A stretch of DNA of 64,000 nucleotides from JANNNF01 sp963772935 (GTDB taxonomy: Bacteria; Pseudomonadota; Alphaproteobacteria; Rhodobacterales; Rhodobacteraceae). Within the stretch, counting starts at the first letter, position 1; each line of letters opens with the position of its first letter. Below, in pieces: positions 16,348 to 26,083 of this stretch. The stretch covers positions 434,001 to 498,000 of the forward strand of contig CAVYZK010000008.1 of the NCBI GenBank assembly GCA_963772935.1, read 5' to 3'. The notes under the pieces are model-generated. The model saw only the letters and a list, made by a program, of their open reading frames with translations, was not told the origin of the DNA and ran no database searches. The translations under genes were made by a program, and so were the position numbers.

Positions 16348-17090
16348 CCCATCACACCCCCAACACCTACCGCACCGAGCGTATCGACATGGCCGCCGCC
16401 TTTCGCTGGACCGCGCGCCTGAACATGCACGAGGCTGTGGCCAACCACTTCAGCCTTGCCGTCAATCCGTCCGGCACCCGGTTCCTGATCAACCCCAATG
16501 GCCGCCACTTTGCGCGCATCACCGCCTCGTCGCTGATCGAGATTGACGCCGATGACCCCACCACCATGGACCGCCCCGATGCCCCCGACCCCACCGCCTG
16601 GGGCCTGCACGGGTCCATCCACCGCGCCCTGCCCCACGCGCGCTGCCTGATGCACGTCCATTCCATCCACGCCACGGTTCTGGCCAGCCTCGCCGACAGC
16701 CACCTGCCCGCCATCGACCAGAATTCGGCGATGTTCCACAACCGCGTCGCGGTGGATGACCACTACGGCGGCATGGCGTTCGAGGCCGAGGGCGCGCGCT
16801 GTGCCCACCTGCTCGCCGACCCGAAAATCACCACGCTGATCATGGGCAACCACGGCGTGCTGATCGTGGGGGCCACGGTCGCCGAAACCTTCAACCGCCT
16901 CTATTACTTTGAACGCGCAGCAGAAACCTACATCCGCGCCCTGCAAACCGGGCGGCCGCTGCGGTTTCTGTCCGACGCGGTGGCCGAGAAGACCGCGCAG
17001 GAATGGGAGGCTTACCCCCAGTTCGCCGATCTGCATTTTGCCGAGCTGAAGGCGCTGCTGGATGACGAGGCACCCGGCTATACCCAGTAA
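16344..17090 (+). CDS. Class II aldolase/adducin-family protein
   Basis: 248 residues with the class II aldolase fold: NHFSLAV near the N-terminus, the metal-binding LMHVHSIHA (His-x-His) in the middle and MGNHGVLIVG with the third His. Members are metal-dependent aldolases, epimerases or decarboxylases of sugar phosphates or related hydroxy-acids; the subgroup without sugar-phosphate specificity is common in alphaproteobacteria. It is coupled to the upstream HGGG esterase and followed by a bidirectional hairpin terminator. The precise substrate is not readable from the sequence. Confidence 0.85.
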   Translation: MTHHTPNTYRTERIDMAAAFRWTARLNMHEAVANHFSLAVNPSGTRFLINPNGRHFARITASSLIEIDADDPTTMDRPDAPDPTAWGLHGSIHRALPHARCLMHVHSIHATVLASLADSHLPAIDQNSAMFHNRVAVDDHYGGMAFEAEGARCAHLLADPKITTLIMGNHGVLIVGATVAETFNRLYYFERAAETYIRALQTGRPLRFLSDAVAEKTAQEWEAYPQFADLHFAELKALLDDEAPGYTQ

Positions 17091-17094
17091 CGCG

Positions 17095-17125
17095 ATCCCC
17101 GCCGGGGGAAGCCTCCGGCGGGGAT
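17095..17125. terminator. Bidirectional hairpin between aldolase and ABC genes
   Basis: A perfect 11-base inverted repeat, ATCCCCGCCGG (17095-17105) and CCGGCGGGGAT (17115-17125), with a 9-base loop separates the two convergent genes. Its right arm is part of the recurrent extragenic motif found at 17111-17142 (GCCTCC...GGGATATT followed by CAGGGACAGAAAAT). Confidence 0.75.
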
Positions 17126-17143
17126 ATTCAGGGACAGAAAATA

Positions 17144-18798
17144 TCAGTTGCCGCCAGCGGCCATCTTGCGGCGGGCGATCACGTCTTCCAGCCAGCCCAG
17201 TTCCATTTCAGGGACCGAGGACAGCAACAGATCGGTGTAATCGTCGAACGGCGGGGCCAGCACGTCAGATTTCTGGCCATAGCGCACCACCGCGCCGCGG
17301 TACATCACGGCAATCCGGTCAGCGATGGCGCGCACGGTGGCCAGATCGTGGGTGATGAACAGATAGGCCACCCCGGCATCGGCCTGCAGGTTCAACAGCA
17401 GCTTCAGGATGCCATCCGCCACCAGCGGGTCCAAGGCACTCGTCACCTCGTCACAGATGATCAGCTTGGGCTTGGCGGCCAGGGCGCGCGCGATGCAGAC
17501 CCGCTGTTTCTGCCCCCCCGACAATTCCGCCGGATAGCGGTCGATAAAGCCCCGGCCCATTTCGATCTGGTCCAGAAGTTCCTGAATACGCTTCTTCTTT
17601 TCTTCGCCCTTGAGGCCAAAATAAAACTCCAGCGGGCGGCCAATCAGGGTGCCCACCGTCTGGCGCGGGTTCATCGCGGTGTCGGCCATCTGATAGATCA
17701 TCTGCAATTCGCGCAGATCATCCTTGCTGCGCCCCGCAAGATCGGCCGACAACTGCCGCCCGGCAAAGGTGATGCGGCCCTGACGTGGCGGCAACAACCC
17801 GGTGATCGCCCGCGCCAGCGTCGATTTGCCCGACCCGCTTTCCCCCACCACCGCCAACGTCTGCCCCGGTGCCAGATCAACCGTCACATTCTTCAGCACA
17901 TCGAAATTCGTGCCCTTGTAGCGCGCCGTGACCTGCGTCACCGACAGGATCGGCGGCGCCTCGGGCTTTTCGGCGTGGTCCAGACTGCGCACCGACACCA
18001 GCGCGCGGGTGTAGTCTTCCTGCGGGTCTTTGATGATCTGCCGGGTGGTGCCGTATTCCACCTTCTTGCCGTGGCGCAGCACCAGAATATCATCCGCCAC
18101 CTGTGCCACCACCGCCAGATCATGGGTGATATACAGGGCTGCCACCCCGGTTTCGCGGATCGCCCGCTTGATCGCGGCCAGCACCTCGATCTGCGTGGTC
18201 ACGTCGAGCGCAGTGGTCGGCTCGTCAAAAATCACAAGATCGGGCTTCGGGCACAGCGCCATCGCCGTCATCACCCGTTGCAACTGCCCGCCGGACACCT
18301 GATGCGGAAAGCGGGCGCCGATGGTTTCGGGGTTGGGCAGGCCCAGTTGGCGGAACAGATCGACCGCCCGCACCTCTGCCTCGGCGCGGCCCATCACGCC
18401 ATGCAGAAGGCAGGTTTCAATCACCTGCTCCATCAGCCGTTTGGCCGGATTGAACGCCGCCGCCGCCGATTGCGCCACATAGGTCACTTCGCGCCCGCGC
18501 AGTTTGCGCAGATCGGCTGGCCCTGCGGCGCGTATGTCCCGCCCGTTCAGCCGCACCTCACCGCCCGACAGCCGCACCCCGCCCCGCCCGAACGACATGG
18601 CCGACAGCCCGATGGTGGATTTGCCCGCCCCGGATTCGCCGATCAGTCCCAGCACCTTGCCCTTTTGCACCGTCACCGACACGTCATGCACCAGCACCAC
18701 GTTCTTCGGCGGCTCGCCGGGGGGAAACTGGTGGCCTCGATCCGCAGGTTGCGGATTTCCAGCATTGGCGGCGCAGTCTCGACAGTATCTTTAGGCAC
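17144..18798 (-). CDS. Dipeptide/oligopeptide ABC transporter, fused double ATP-binding subunit (frameshifted near N-terminus)
   Basis: About 550 residues when repaired, carrying two complete ATPase domains (DppD- and DppF-like). The first has GESGAGKST, an SGGQLQR signature and LVIFDEP; the second GESGSGKST, SGGQKQR and LIICDE. The uninterrupted frame starts at a GTG at 18700, but the natural N-terminus (MLEIRNLRIEATSF) is in another frame. A missing base in the G6 run at 18719-18724 explains the break. With it restored, translation can begin at the GTG at 18798, which has AAGGGGG upstream and overlaps the stop of the permease gene. It energises peptide uptake through the two permeases encoded upstream in the same operon. 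Confidence 0.88.
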
Positions 18799-19609
18799 TG
18801 CGGCCCCCTTTCAGGCTGGCGGTGCGGTTCAGCACCCAGTCGGCGACGAGGTTGACCGAGATCGCCAGCGTGGCAATCGCAAAGGCCGGGATCAGCGCGG
18901 CAGGAATGCCGTAGACGATGCCTTCCTTGTTTTCCTTCACGATGCCGCCCCAATCCGCCATCGGCGGCTGCACGCCAAGGCCAAGGAACGACAGCGTGGA
19001 AATGAACAGCACCGCAAAGATGAACCGCAGACCCATTTCCGCAATCAACGGCGACAGGGCGTTTGGCAAAATCTCACGGAAGATGATCCACATCTGTTTT
19101 TCGCCCCGCAGACGCGCGGCCTCGACATAATCCATCACCGTGATGTCCACCGCCACGGCGCGGGCCAGACGGAACACACGGGTGGAATCGAGCAAACCCA
19201 TCACCAGAATAAGCACCGGCAGCGTCACCGGCATCACCGACAGCACCACAAGCGCGGAAATCAGCGACGGGATCGACATCACCAGATCAACGCTGCGCGA
19301 CAGCACCTGATCAACCCAGCCGCCGCGCACAGCGGCGATCAGGCCCAGCACGGTGCCCAAGCCGAACGACAATGCCGTCGCCGCCGCCGCGACAAAGATT
19401 GTCGTCTGCCCGCCCCAGATCATCCGGCTTAACAGATCGCGCCCGATGGTATCGGTGCCCAGCCAATGGGCAGCAGACGATGGCTCCCAACTGTCGCCGA
19501 CAACCTCGGCCATGCCGTAAGGCGCAATCCAGCCCGCGAAGATGGCGCAAAAGAAGTAAAGGCCAGTGAAAAACAGCCCGATCAGGGCAGAAACCGGGAT
19601 GCGCATCAT
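18791..19609 (-). CDS. Dipeptide/oligopeptide ABC transporter permease, DppC-like
   Basis: 272 residues, shorter than average for DppC but complete. It has an N-terminal helix, the DppC-type HWLGTDTIGRDLLSRMIWGG segment, five to six membrane helices, and the EAA coupling loop YVEAARLRGEKQMWIIFREILPNALSPLI that contacts the ATPase. Its start overlaps the DppB stop (ATGA, 19606-19609) and its stop overlaps the start of the ATPase gene. It forms the membrane channel together with the DppB-like subunit. Confidence 0.92.
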   Translation of the reverse strand: MMRIPVSALIGLFFTGLYFFCAIFAGWIAPYGMAEVVGDSWEPSSAAHWLGTDTIGRDLLSRMIWGGQTTIFVAAAATALSFGLGTVLGLIAAVRGGWVDQVLSRSVDLVMSIPSLISALVVLSVMPVTLPVLILVMGLLDSTRVFRLARAVAVDITVMDYVEAARLRGEKQMWIIFREILPNALSPLIAEMGLRFIFAVLFISTLSFLGLGVQPPMADWGGIVKENKEGIVYGIPAALIPAFAIATLAISVNLVADWVLNRTASLKGGRSA

Positions 19610-20565
19610 TTGGGGTGCCTCAGCCTTGGGTTGGCCAGAATGGAAACCAGATCCGCCACAAGGTTCAGCGAGATATAGATGGCCGCAAACACGAGGCCAC
19701 AGGCCTGCACCACCGGCACATCCCGTTTTGACACATGATCGACCAGATACTGGCCCATGCCGGGATAGACAAAGACCACCTCGACCACGACGACCCCCAC
19801 CACCAGATAGGCAAGGTTCAGCATCACCACAGTGATCACCGGGGCCACCGCATTGGGCAGCGCATGGCGTGCGATGATGGTAAAGGGCGACAGGCCTTTC
19901 AACTCGGCCGTTTCCACATAGGCTGATTCCAGCACGTTCAGAATGGCCGCCCGCGTGGTGCGCATCATGTGGCCCAGCACCGCCAGCACCAGCACCAGCA
20001 CCGGCAGGGAAATCGCATACAACCGCTCCCCCATGGGCATGCCGTCATACACGGTGGCCAGCGACGGCAGCCACCGCAGTTGCACCGACAATAGAAACAC
20101 CAGGATATAGCCCACCAGAAACTCGGGCACCGAGATGGTTGCAAGTGTGACGACAGAAATCAGCTTGTCGGGCCACAGGTTGCGATACCGCACCGACAAT
20201 AGCCCCAGCAAGATCGCCAGCGGCACGGCAATAACGGCAGCCGTGCCGGCAAGCGCCAGGGTGTTTCCCAACCGCTTGCCCAGTGCCGGGGCAATGGGTT
20301 CGCCGTTTGACAGGGCAACGCCAAGGTCACCCTGCAAAATCCCCCCCAACCAGCCGAAATACCGGCTGATTGCGGGTTCGTTCAGGCCAAGCTGCTCACG
20401 CAGGTTGGCCAGTGTTTCCGGCGTCGCAGACTGCCCGAGGATGCTTTGTGCGACATCCCCCGGCAGGATCTGCGTGCCGACAAAGATCAGCACCGATACC
20501 GCAAGAAGAAGCAAGAGGCCCAGTGCAAGACGCTGGGCTACCAGTTTCAGGATCGGATGGACCAT
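19606..20565 (-). CDS. Dipeptide/oligopeptide ABC transporter permease, DppB-like
   Basis: 319 residues from the ATG at 20565, 4 bases after the stop of the substrate-binding protein; the frame is open to 20598. It has the DppB layout: N-terminal helix (LGLLLLLAVSVLIFVGTQILPGD), the QLGLNEP region, a periplasmic loop, then five helices with the EAA loop YVETAELKGLSPFTIIARHALPNAVAPVI. It pairs with the DppC-like subunit. Confidence 0.92.
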   Translation of the reverse strand: MVHPILKLVAQRLALGLLLLLAVSVLIFVGTQILPGDVAQSILGQSATPETLANLREQLGLNEPAISRYFGWLGGILQGDLGVALSNGEPIAPALGKRLGNTLALAGTAAVIAVPLAILLGLLSVRYRNLWPDKLISVVTLATISVPEFLVGYILVFLLSVQLRWLPSLATVYDGMPMGERLYAISLPVLVLVLAVLGHMMRTTRAAILNVLESAYVETAELKGLSPFTIIARHALPNAVAPVITVVMLNLAYLVVGVVVVEVVFVYPGMGQYLVDHVSKRDVPVVQACGLVFAAIYISLNLVADLVSILANPRLRHPK

Positions 20566-20569
20566 CAGG

Positions 20570-22156
20570 TCAGGCCACCCAGGTCTTGGCCGAGGCAAAC
20601 CCGTTCATCAGCTCCTGCCCGCCGTCTTCGGCCCAACCGGCGACCGTCTCGCCGTAAGCTTCCACCCAGTCGTTGAACATCGGCAGGATCACGCCGCCTT
20701 CTTCCCACAGCAGATGCGCGCATTTGCTGTAGATTTCCTTGCGCTTGGCGGTGTCCGTCTCGCCCCGCGCGGCCAGAACCAGTTCATCAAATTCCTTGTT
20801 GAAGAACTTGGTGTCGTTCCAGTCCGCGGTGGACAGATAGGCCGTCGAATACATCTGATCCTGCACCGGGCGACCGCCCCAGTAGCTGGCGCAGAACGGC
20901 TTCACGTTCCACACGTCCGACCAGTATCCGTCATCCGGCACCCGCTTGATCACCAGCGGAATGCCCGCAGCCTCTGCGGTCTGCTGGAACAGCGACGCCG
21001 CATCGACCGCACCCGGGAACGCCCCATCCGCCACGATCAGCTCGATCGGGCTGCCGTCATGCCCCGACGCCTTGTAGTGTTCCGCCGCCTTCTCGACCGA
21101 GAATTCGCGCTGCGTCAGGGTTTCGTCGAACAGCGGATAGGCCGCGTTGATCGGAACGTCGTTCCCGATGGACCCGAACCCGTCGAGGATCTTGTCCACC
21201 ATTTCCTGCCGGTTGATCGCGTATTTCAGCGCCAGCCGCAGATCCTTGTTGTCGAAGGGCGCGGTGTTGCAATGCATGATGAACACATAATGCCCACGAC
21301 CCGGCACGGTGCTGACGGTCACACCGGGGGCGCGGGACAACAGCTTTGCCACCTTCGGATCGACCCGGTTGATGATCTGCACCTGCCCCGACTGCAACGC
21401 CGAGGTGCGGGCGGTCGCGTCGTTGATCACGATGATCTCGACCGCATCGTAATAGCCGCGGTTCGCGTCCCAGTCGTTGGGGTTCTTCTCAAACGCATAG
21501 CGCACGCCCGGCTCGGCGGTGACCAGCTTGTAAGTGCCGGTGCCGATAGGATTGTTCGGGTTGTCCACCCCGCCCTTGGGCTGCACGACCAGGTGATAAT
21601 CCGCCAGCAGATAGGGCAGATCGGCGTTGCCGGTGGACAGGGTGAACACGATGTTCTGCCCATCGGCCTTGATGTCGGAAATGCCCTGCATGATGCCGAA
21701 GGCACCCGACTTGGCGTTCTCGTCCGAGTGGCGCTTGAACGTGGCAACCACGTCGTCCATCGTCATGTCGCTGCCGTCGTGGAATTTCACGCCTTCACGG
21801 ATCTTGAAGGTCCAGACGGTGCCATCAGCGTTCGATTCAAACGATTCCGCCAGGCGCGGCTCGACGCTGCCATCGGCGGCGACGTTGACAATGGTATCGC
21901 CCCACTGCCGGTTCACGCTGAACGACACCGGGCCATCGGCAAGGCCGGGATCAATCGCATCGGTCGATTCCCCACCGCCCAGACCCATCTTCAGGATGCC
22001 GCCCTTCTTGGGCTCTTGCGCGCGCAGCGTTTGCGGCATCACGGCCCCGCCAAGGGCTGCGGCCACACCAAAAGCAGCAGTGCGGTTCAGAAAGGCGCGG
22101 CGGTTCATCCGCATCGCGTCCACATGCTCCAGCATCAGGTCGAGTTGGTCTTTCAT
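20570..22156 (-). CDS. Peptide ABC transporter substrate-binding protein (SBP family 5, Tat-type signal)
   Basis: 528 residues from the ATG at 22156, with GGGAG upstream. A twin-arginine leader is visible (MNRRAFLNRTAAFGVAAALGG), followed by an A-x-A-type cleavage region (TLRAQEP), so export is likely through Tat. The mature protein has the family-5 binding-protein pattern (VEPRLAESFESNADGTVWTF, IREGVKFHDGSDMTMDDVV). It captures peptides or related amide compounds in the periplasm for the downstream DppBC permeases and double ATPase. A dyad at 22182-22197 lies in its leader. Confidence 0.92.
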   Translation of the reverse strand: MKDQLDLMLEHVDAMRMNRRAFLNRTAAFGVAAALGGAVMPQTLRAQEPKKGGILKMGLGGGESTDAIDPGLADGPVSFSVNRQWGDTIVNVAADGSVEPRLAESFESNADGTVWTFKIREGVKFHDGSDMTMDDVVATFKRHSDENAKSGAFGIMQGISDIKADGQNIVFTLSTGNADLPYLLADYHLVVQPKGGVDNPNNPIGTGTYKLVTAEPGVRYAFEKNPNDWDANRGYYDAVEIIVINDATARTSALQSGQVQIINRVDPKVAKLLSRAPGVTVSTVPGRGHYVFIMHCNTAPFDNKDLRLALKYAINRQEMVDKILDGFGSIGNDVPINAAYPLFDETLTQREFSVEKAAEHYKASGHDGSPIELIVADGAFPGAVDAASLFQQTAEAAGIPLVIKRVPDDGYWSDVWNVKPFCASYWGGRPVQDQMYSTAYLSTADWNDTKFFNKEFDELVLAARGETDTAKRKEIYSKCAHLLWEEGGVILPMFNDWVEAYGETVAGWAEDGGQELMNGFASAKTWVA

Positions 22157-22181
22157 CAGTGCAGTCTCCCTGGATATTTTG

Positions 22182-22197
22182 TTGATTGAGGAATCAA
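22182..22197. promoter_or_regulatory. Short dyad TTGATT-GAGG-AATCAA in the leader of the peptide-binding protein gene
   Basis: A perfect 6-base inverted repeat with a 4-base spacer lies 26-41 bases upstream of the binding-protein ATG, in an AT-rich pocket of an otherwise GC-rich region. It could be an operator for a GntR- or TetR-type regulator, but no regulator gene is adjacent. Confidence 0.35.
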
Positions 22198-22263
22198 TAA
22201 CCCGCCGATTTTCATTCACGCAACGATTCTTGGCCCCAAAGGTGCCCCAACGTCGCACAGATG

Positions 22264-24296
22264 CTAAACAAAGCGGCGTTCAACGGCTTCGTCATAGCTG
22301 CGGTCAAACACTTGCACCGCGCCATCCCACGCGGTCAGGCGGGCTTTCAGATGCAGATGGGTGGCCGTCGCGGTCATTTCGGCATGGGCATGGGTGCGCA
22401 CAGACCAATCGCCGCGCGACAGGCGCTGCTCCCACACATGCACGGCGCGGGCTGACAGCGGGTCGCTGGGATGCACCTCCCACCGCTCGGTCAGACTGTC
22501 GCCGCTGACCAGCCCGTGGGTCAGGTTTTCGGTATCACCGGCATCTTCCTCGACCACCAAGGCCACGGTGCCTGTGATCATGTCGGTCTCAGAAAACCGC
22601 CGCGAGCGGCCTGCCCGCACCACCCGGTGCGCCCAAGGCGTCGCCCCTTGCGCCTCGGGTGGCACCCATTCGGCCTCGCTGCCCTGATGCACCGGCAACT
22701 CCAGCGTGCCCGCCGTGATCGTCAGCACCGCCGCCTCGGGCGACGGCCAGACGAATGGCCAATAGTGAATTCGACAGCGCCAGCCGCAGCCGATGCCCCG
22801 GCGCCAGCCGGTAGGCCATCTGGTCAATGGCAAACGTCACCTCAACTGCCTGCCCCGGCACCATGGGGGCCGGGTTCTCCATGCTGTCCCGGTGGCACAG
22901 GTTCAGCATCCCATGCGCAATCCGCACCGATGCCCCATCCGGCCCCACATCACACAACCGCGCCACCAGCAAACGCCAATGGCTTGTCCGACGCCACCGT
23001 CAGCCGCACCACCGCCGCCCCCAGCAAATCCAAGGGCGCGTCCAATACCTCGCCGTCAAAACACACCGACCGCGCATCATCGCCCGCCTGATCCCCCGGC
23101 ATCTCGGCATTCAGCCCCATCGGGAAAAACTCCCCCGCCGCCATCCCAAGGTCTTGCGGCGTGGCAACACTGACCTGAACCCGGCCTTCATCCTCTTCGG
23201 ACAAATATCCCACGGGGGCGCGGGGGTGTGAAACCCCCGACTCCGACGCCGAAGCCAACTGCAACACCCGCCGGTCCACCCGCGGGCTGGGCCATTCCGC
23301 CTCCACAACCCAATGCCCCGCCCGGTGCTTGGCACTCGCATCCGGCGCTTCCGAATGCAGCATATAGGCTCGATAGGCCCCATCCGCCTCGGCCCCGTTC
23401 TCAATGCCCTTCAACCACCGGTCCCACCAGCGCACAGCCAGTTGCAAAAACCCGACCGCAGGCCCCGGCACCGCCGTATGCGGGTACTGATGCACCCAAG
23501 GCCCAACGATCCCCTGCACGGGGGCGGGCACATTGCGCACCAGATGATCGACCGTGTTCATGTAGTTGTCAGCCCAGCCGCCCCAGGACAGCACGGGCAC
23601 CGTCATGCGGGCGTAATCCTCGCCCACCGACCCGTGCTTCCAATAGGCGTCCTTCGCCTGATGCGCCGCCCAACGGGGCGCAAGCCACGGCTCCGCCTCC
23701 AACCGCGCCAGCCAATCCTCCCGCCAGTCGGGCCGCAAGGCAGGGTCCGCCGGACGGCTGGAATAGGCCAGCATCACCGCCCCCCAGCCAAAATTCTCGC
23801 CCAACAGACAGCCGCCCTTGAAGTGGATGTCATCGGCAAACCGGTCGGTGGTCGAACAGACCGAGATCACCGCCTTCAACGCAGGCGGCTGCAAATAGGC
23901 GGTCTGAAGGCAGTTGAACCCGCCCCAGCTTTTGCCCATCATCCCCACCGACCCGTTGCACCACGTCTGTGCCGCAAGCCAAGCGATCACCGCAACCGCA
24001 TCGTCCATTTCAGCTTGGCTGTATTCATCGTCCATCAGCCCTTCGGAATCGCCATTCCCCCGCATGTCCACCCGCACGCAGGCATAGCCATGCCCCGCCA
24101 CATAGGCGTGCATCATCTCATCCCGTGGCAGGGTGCCGTCGCGCTTGCGGTAGGGAATATATTCCAGCACGGCAGGCACCGGTCCTGCCCCCTCCGGCAT
24201 CCAGACCCGCGCCGACAACCGGCAGCCATCGGGCATCACGATCCCCATATCGGGCGTCTCGACAACCTTGAATGGAAAATCCGTCACAACCCGCAT
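22264..24296 (-). CDS. CocE/NonD-family hydrolase (X-Pro dipeptidyl-peptidase-like), two frameshifts
   Basis: About 676 residues across three frames. The N-terminal alpha/beta hydrolase domain has VMPDGCRLSARVWMPEG, YIPYRKRDGT, VRVDMRGNGDSEG and the nucleophile elbow GMMGKSWGGFN. The C-terminal jelly-roll domain (from about residue 440) ends with LSNS-YWPFVWPSPE and a beta-sandwich tail. Frame breaks are an extra A in 22971-22973 and an extra base near 22764-22766; removing both gives one continuous family-length protein. The start at 24296 has AGAGGGG upstream. Relatives cleave acyl-proline dipeptides or esters. As first gene of the peptide transporter operon it probably processes the imported substrate, although no signal peptide is seen. 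Confidence 0.85.
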
Positions 24297-24401
24297 GGCA
24301 TCCCCTCTGATATGGCGGTTATAGTTGCAAGGCGTCGGTCACAGCACAGACCCCGCGCGCATGGTCCAGACTATGGGGCCGAACCCAGAAGGACCAGACG
24401 C

Positions 24402-25908
24402 ATGACCGACCAACCCAACATCTTGATCCTGATGGTGGATCAACTGAATGGCACCCTGTTCCCCGATGGTCCTGCCCCGTTCCTGCACGCCCCGAACCTC
24501 CGCCGTCTGGCCGAACATTCCGTCCGCTTCGCCAACACCTACACCGGCTCGCCGCTCTGCGCGCCAGCCCGCGCCTCCTTCATGTCGGGCCAATTGCCGT
24601 CGCGCACGCGCGTTTACGACAATGCAGCCGAGTTTGCGTCAGACATCCCCACCTACGCCCACCACCTGCGCCGCGCAGGCTATCAGACGGCGCTGTCCGG
24701 CAAGATGCACTTCGTCGGCCCCGACCAGATGCACGGGTTTGAGGAACGCCTGACCACCGACATCTACCCCGCCGATTTCGGCTGGACCCCCGATTACCGC
24801 AAACCCGGCGAACGCATCGACTGGTGGTATCACAACCTCGGCTCCGTCACCGGCGCAGGCGTGGCCGAAATCACCAACCAGCTCGAATATGACGACGACG
24901 TCGCCCATCAGGCCATCCAAAAACTCTACGACCTCTCGCGCGGCACCGACCCCCGCCCCTGGTGCCTGACGGTCAGCTTCACCCACCCGCACGACCCCTT
25001 CGTCGCCCGCCGCAAATACTGGGATCTCTACAACGACGCCCCCGAACTGGAACCGCCAACCCCCATCCCCTACGCCGACCAGGACCCCCATTCCCAACGC
25101 CTGCTCGATGCCTGCGACCACACCGCCTTCGACATAACACCCGACCAAATCCGCCGCGCCCGCCAAGGCTATTTCGCCAACATCTCCTACGTCGATGACA
25201 AGATCGGCGAGGTCTTCGCGGTGCTGGAAGCCACAAGGCAAGAGGCCATCGTGATCTTCGTCTCCGACCATGGCGAAATGCTGGGCGACCGCGGCCTCTG
25301 GTTCAAGATGAGCTTCTTTGAAGGCGCCTCCCGCGTCCCCCTGATGATCTCCGCCCCCGGCCTCGCGCCGCAAAAGATCGACACCCCCACCTCCACCATC
25401 GACGTCACCCCCACCCTCTGCGCCCTCGCCGGCATCGACATGTCCGAGGTCGCCCCCTGGACCGATGGCCAGAACCTCCTCCCCCTCACCGAAGGCACCC
25501 CCCGAGGCCCCGTCGCCATGGAATACGCGGCCGAAGGCACCATCACCCCGATGGTCGCCCTGCGCGAAGGGGCATGGAAATACATCCGCTGCCCGGCCGA
25601 CCCCGACCAACTCTACGACCTCGCCCATGATCCCAGCCGAACGCACCAACCTCGCCACCGACCCCCGCGCCGCCGAGATTCTCGCCCATTTCCAGACCGA
25701 GGCCGACACCCGCTGGAACCTGCCCGCCTTCGACGCCGCAGTGCGCGAAAGCCAGGCCCGCCGCTGGGTCGTGTATCAGGCCCTGCGCAAGGGCGGCTAC
25801 TACCCGTGGGATTACCAACCCCTGCGCGCCGCGTCCGAGCGTTACATGCGCAACCACATGGACCTGAACGTGCTGGAAGACAGCAAACGCTTCCCGCGCG
25901 GCGAATAA
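24402..25908 (+). CDS. betC: Sulfatase, choline-sulfatase (BetC)-like (frameshifted near C-terminus)
   Basis: About 501 residues when repaired. The N-terminus NILILMVDQLNGTLFPDG provides the first metal aspartate. GSPLCAPARASFMSGQLPSR contains the sulfatase signature C-x-P-x-R, with Cys53 the residue converted to formylglycine. IFVSDHGEMLGDRGLWFK gives the DHGE metal-site motif, and MSFFEGASRVPLMI is typical of choline-sulfatases. An extra A near 25635 breaks the frame; removing it yields HDPAERTNLATDP and a C-terminus ending at 25908, including the ERYMRNH segment characteristic of BetC. It would release choline from choline-O-sulfate in the cytoplasm. The choline-dehydrogenase-like gene downstream is convergent, so the two are neighbours rather than one operon. 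The ATG has AAGGA upstream. Confidence 0.87.
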
Positions 25909-25913
25909 GAATT

Positions 25914-25976
25914 GGATATTTGAGCCAGTATGAAAGCTGGCAATTCCGCAGCCCATTCACATTGGCTCAAATATCC
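25914..25976. repeat. Inverted repeat between sulfatase and GMC oxidoreductase genes
   Basis: Arms 25914-25927 (GGATATTTGAGCCA) and 25963-25976 are perfect 14-base complements around a 35-base loop, starting 5 bases after the sulfatase stop. The right part (TTCACATTGGCTCAAATATCC read from 25956) is nearly the same as the start of the extragenic element at 60089. It probably acts as a terminator for the plus-strand sulfatase gene. Confidence 0.7.
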
Positions 25977-26083
25977 ATCTTCGCGTCCAGCAACGCACCC
26001 CGTCACAAGACTGTGCCCGGCGCCTTCCCCAAAGGAAGGCAACGCCGTTCAGACGAGGCTCGATGCCTCGGCGGACGGCCCCG

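Noticed and set aside
17348..19432. 694-residue plus-strand frame opposite the transporter genes
   Set aside because: Composition His/Gln/Arg-rich; opposite clear ABC ATPase and permease motifs.
20135..22189. 684-residue plus-strand frame opposite the peptide-binding protein
   Set aside because: Shadow of a well-supported binding-protein and permease gene pair; no ribosome site or domain.
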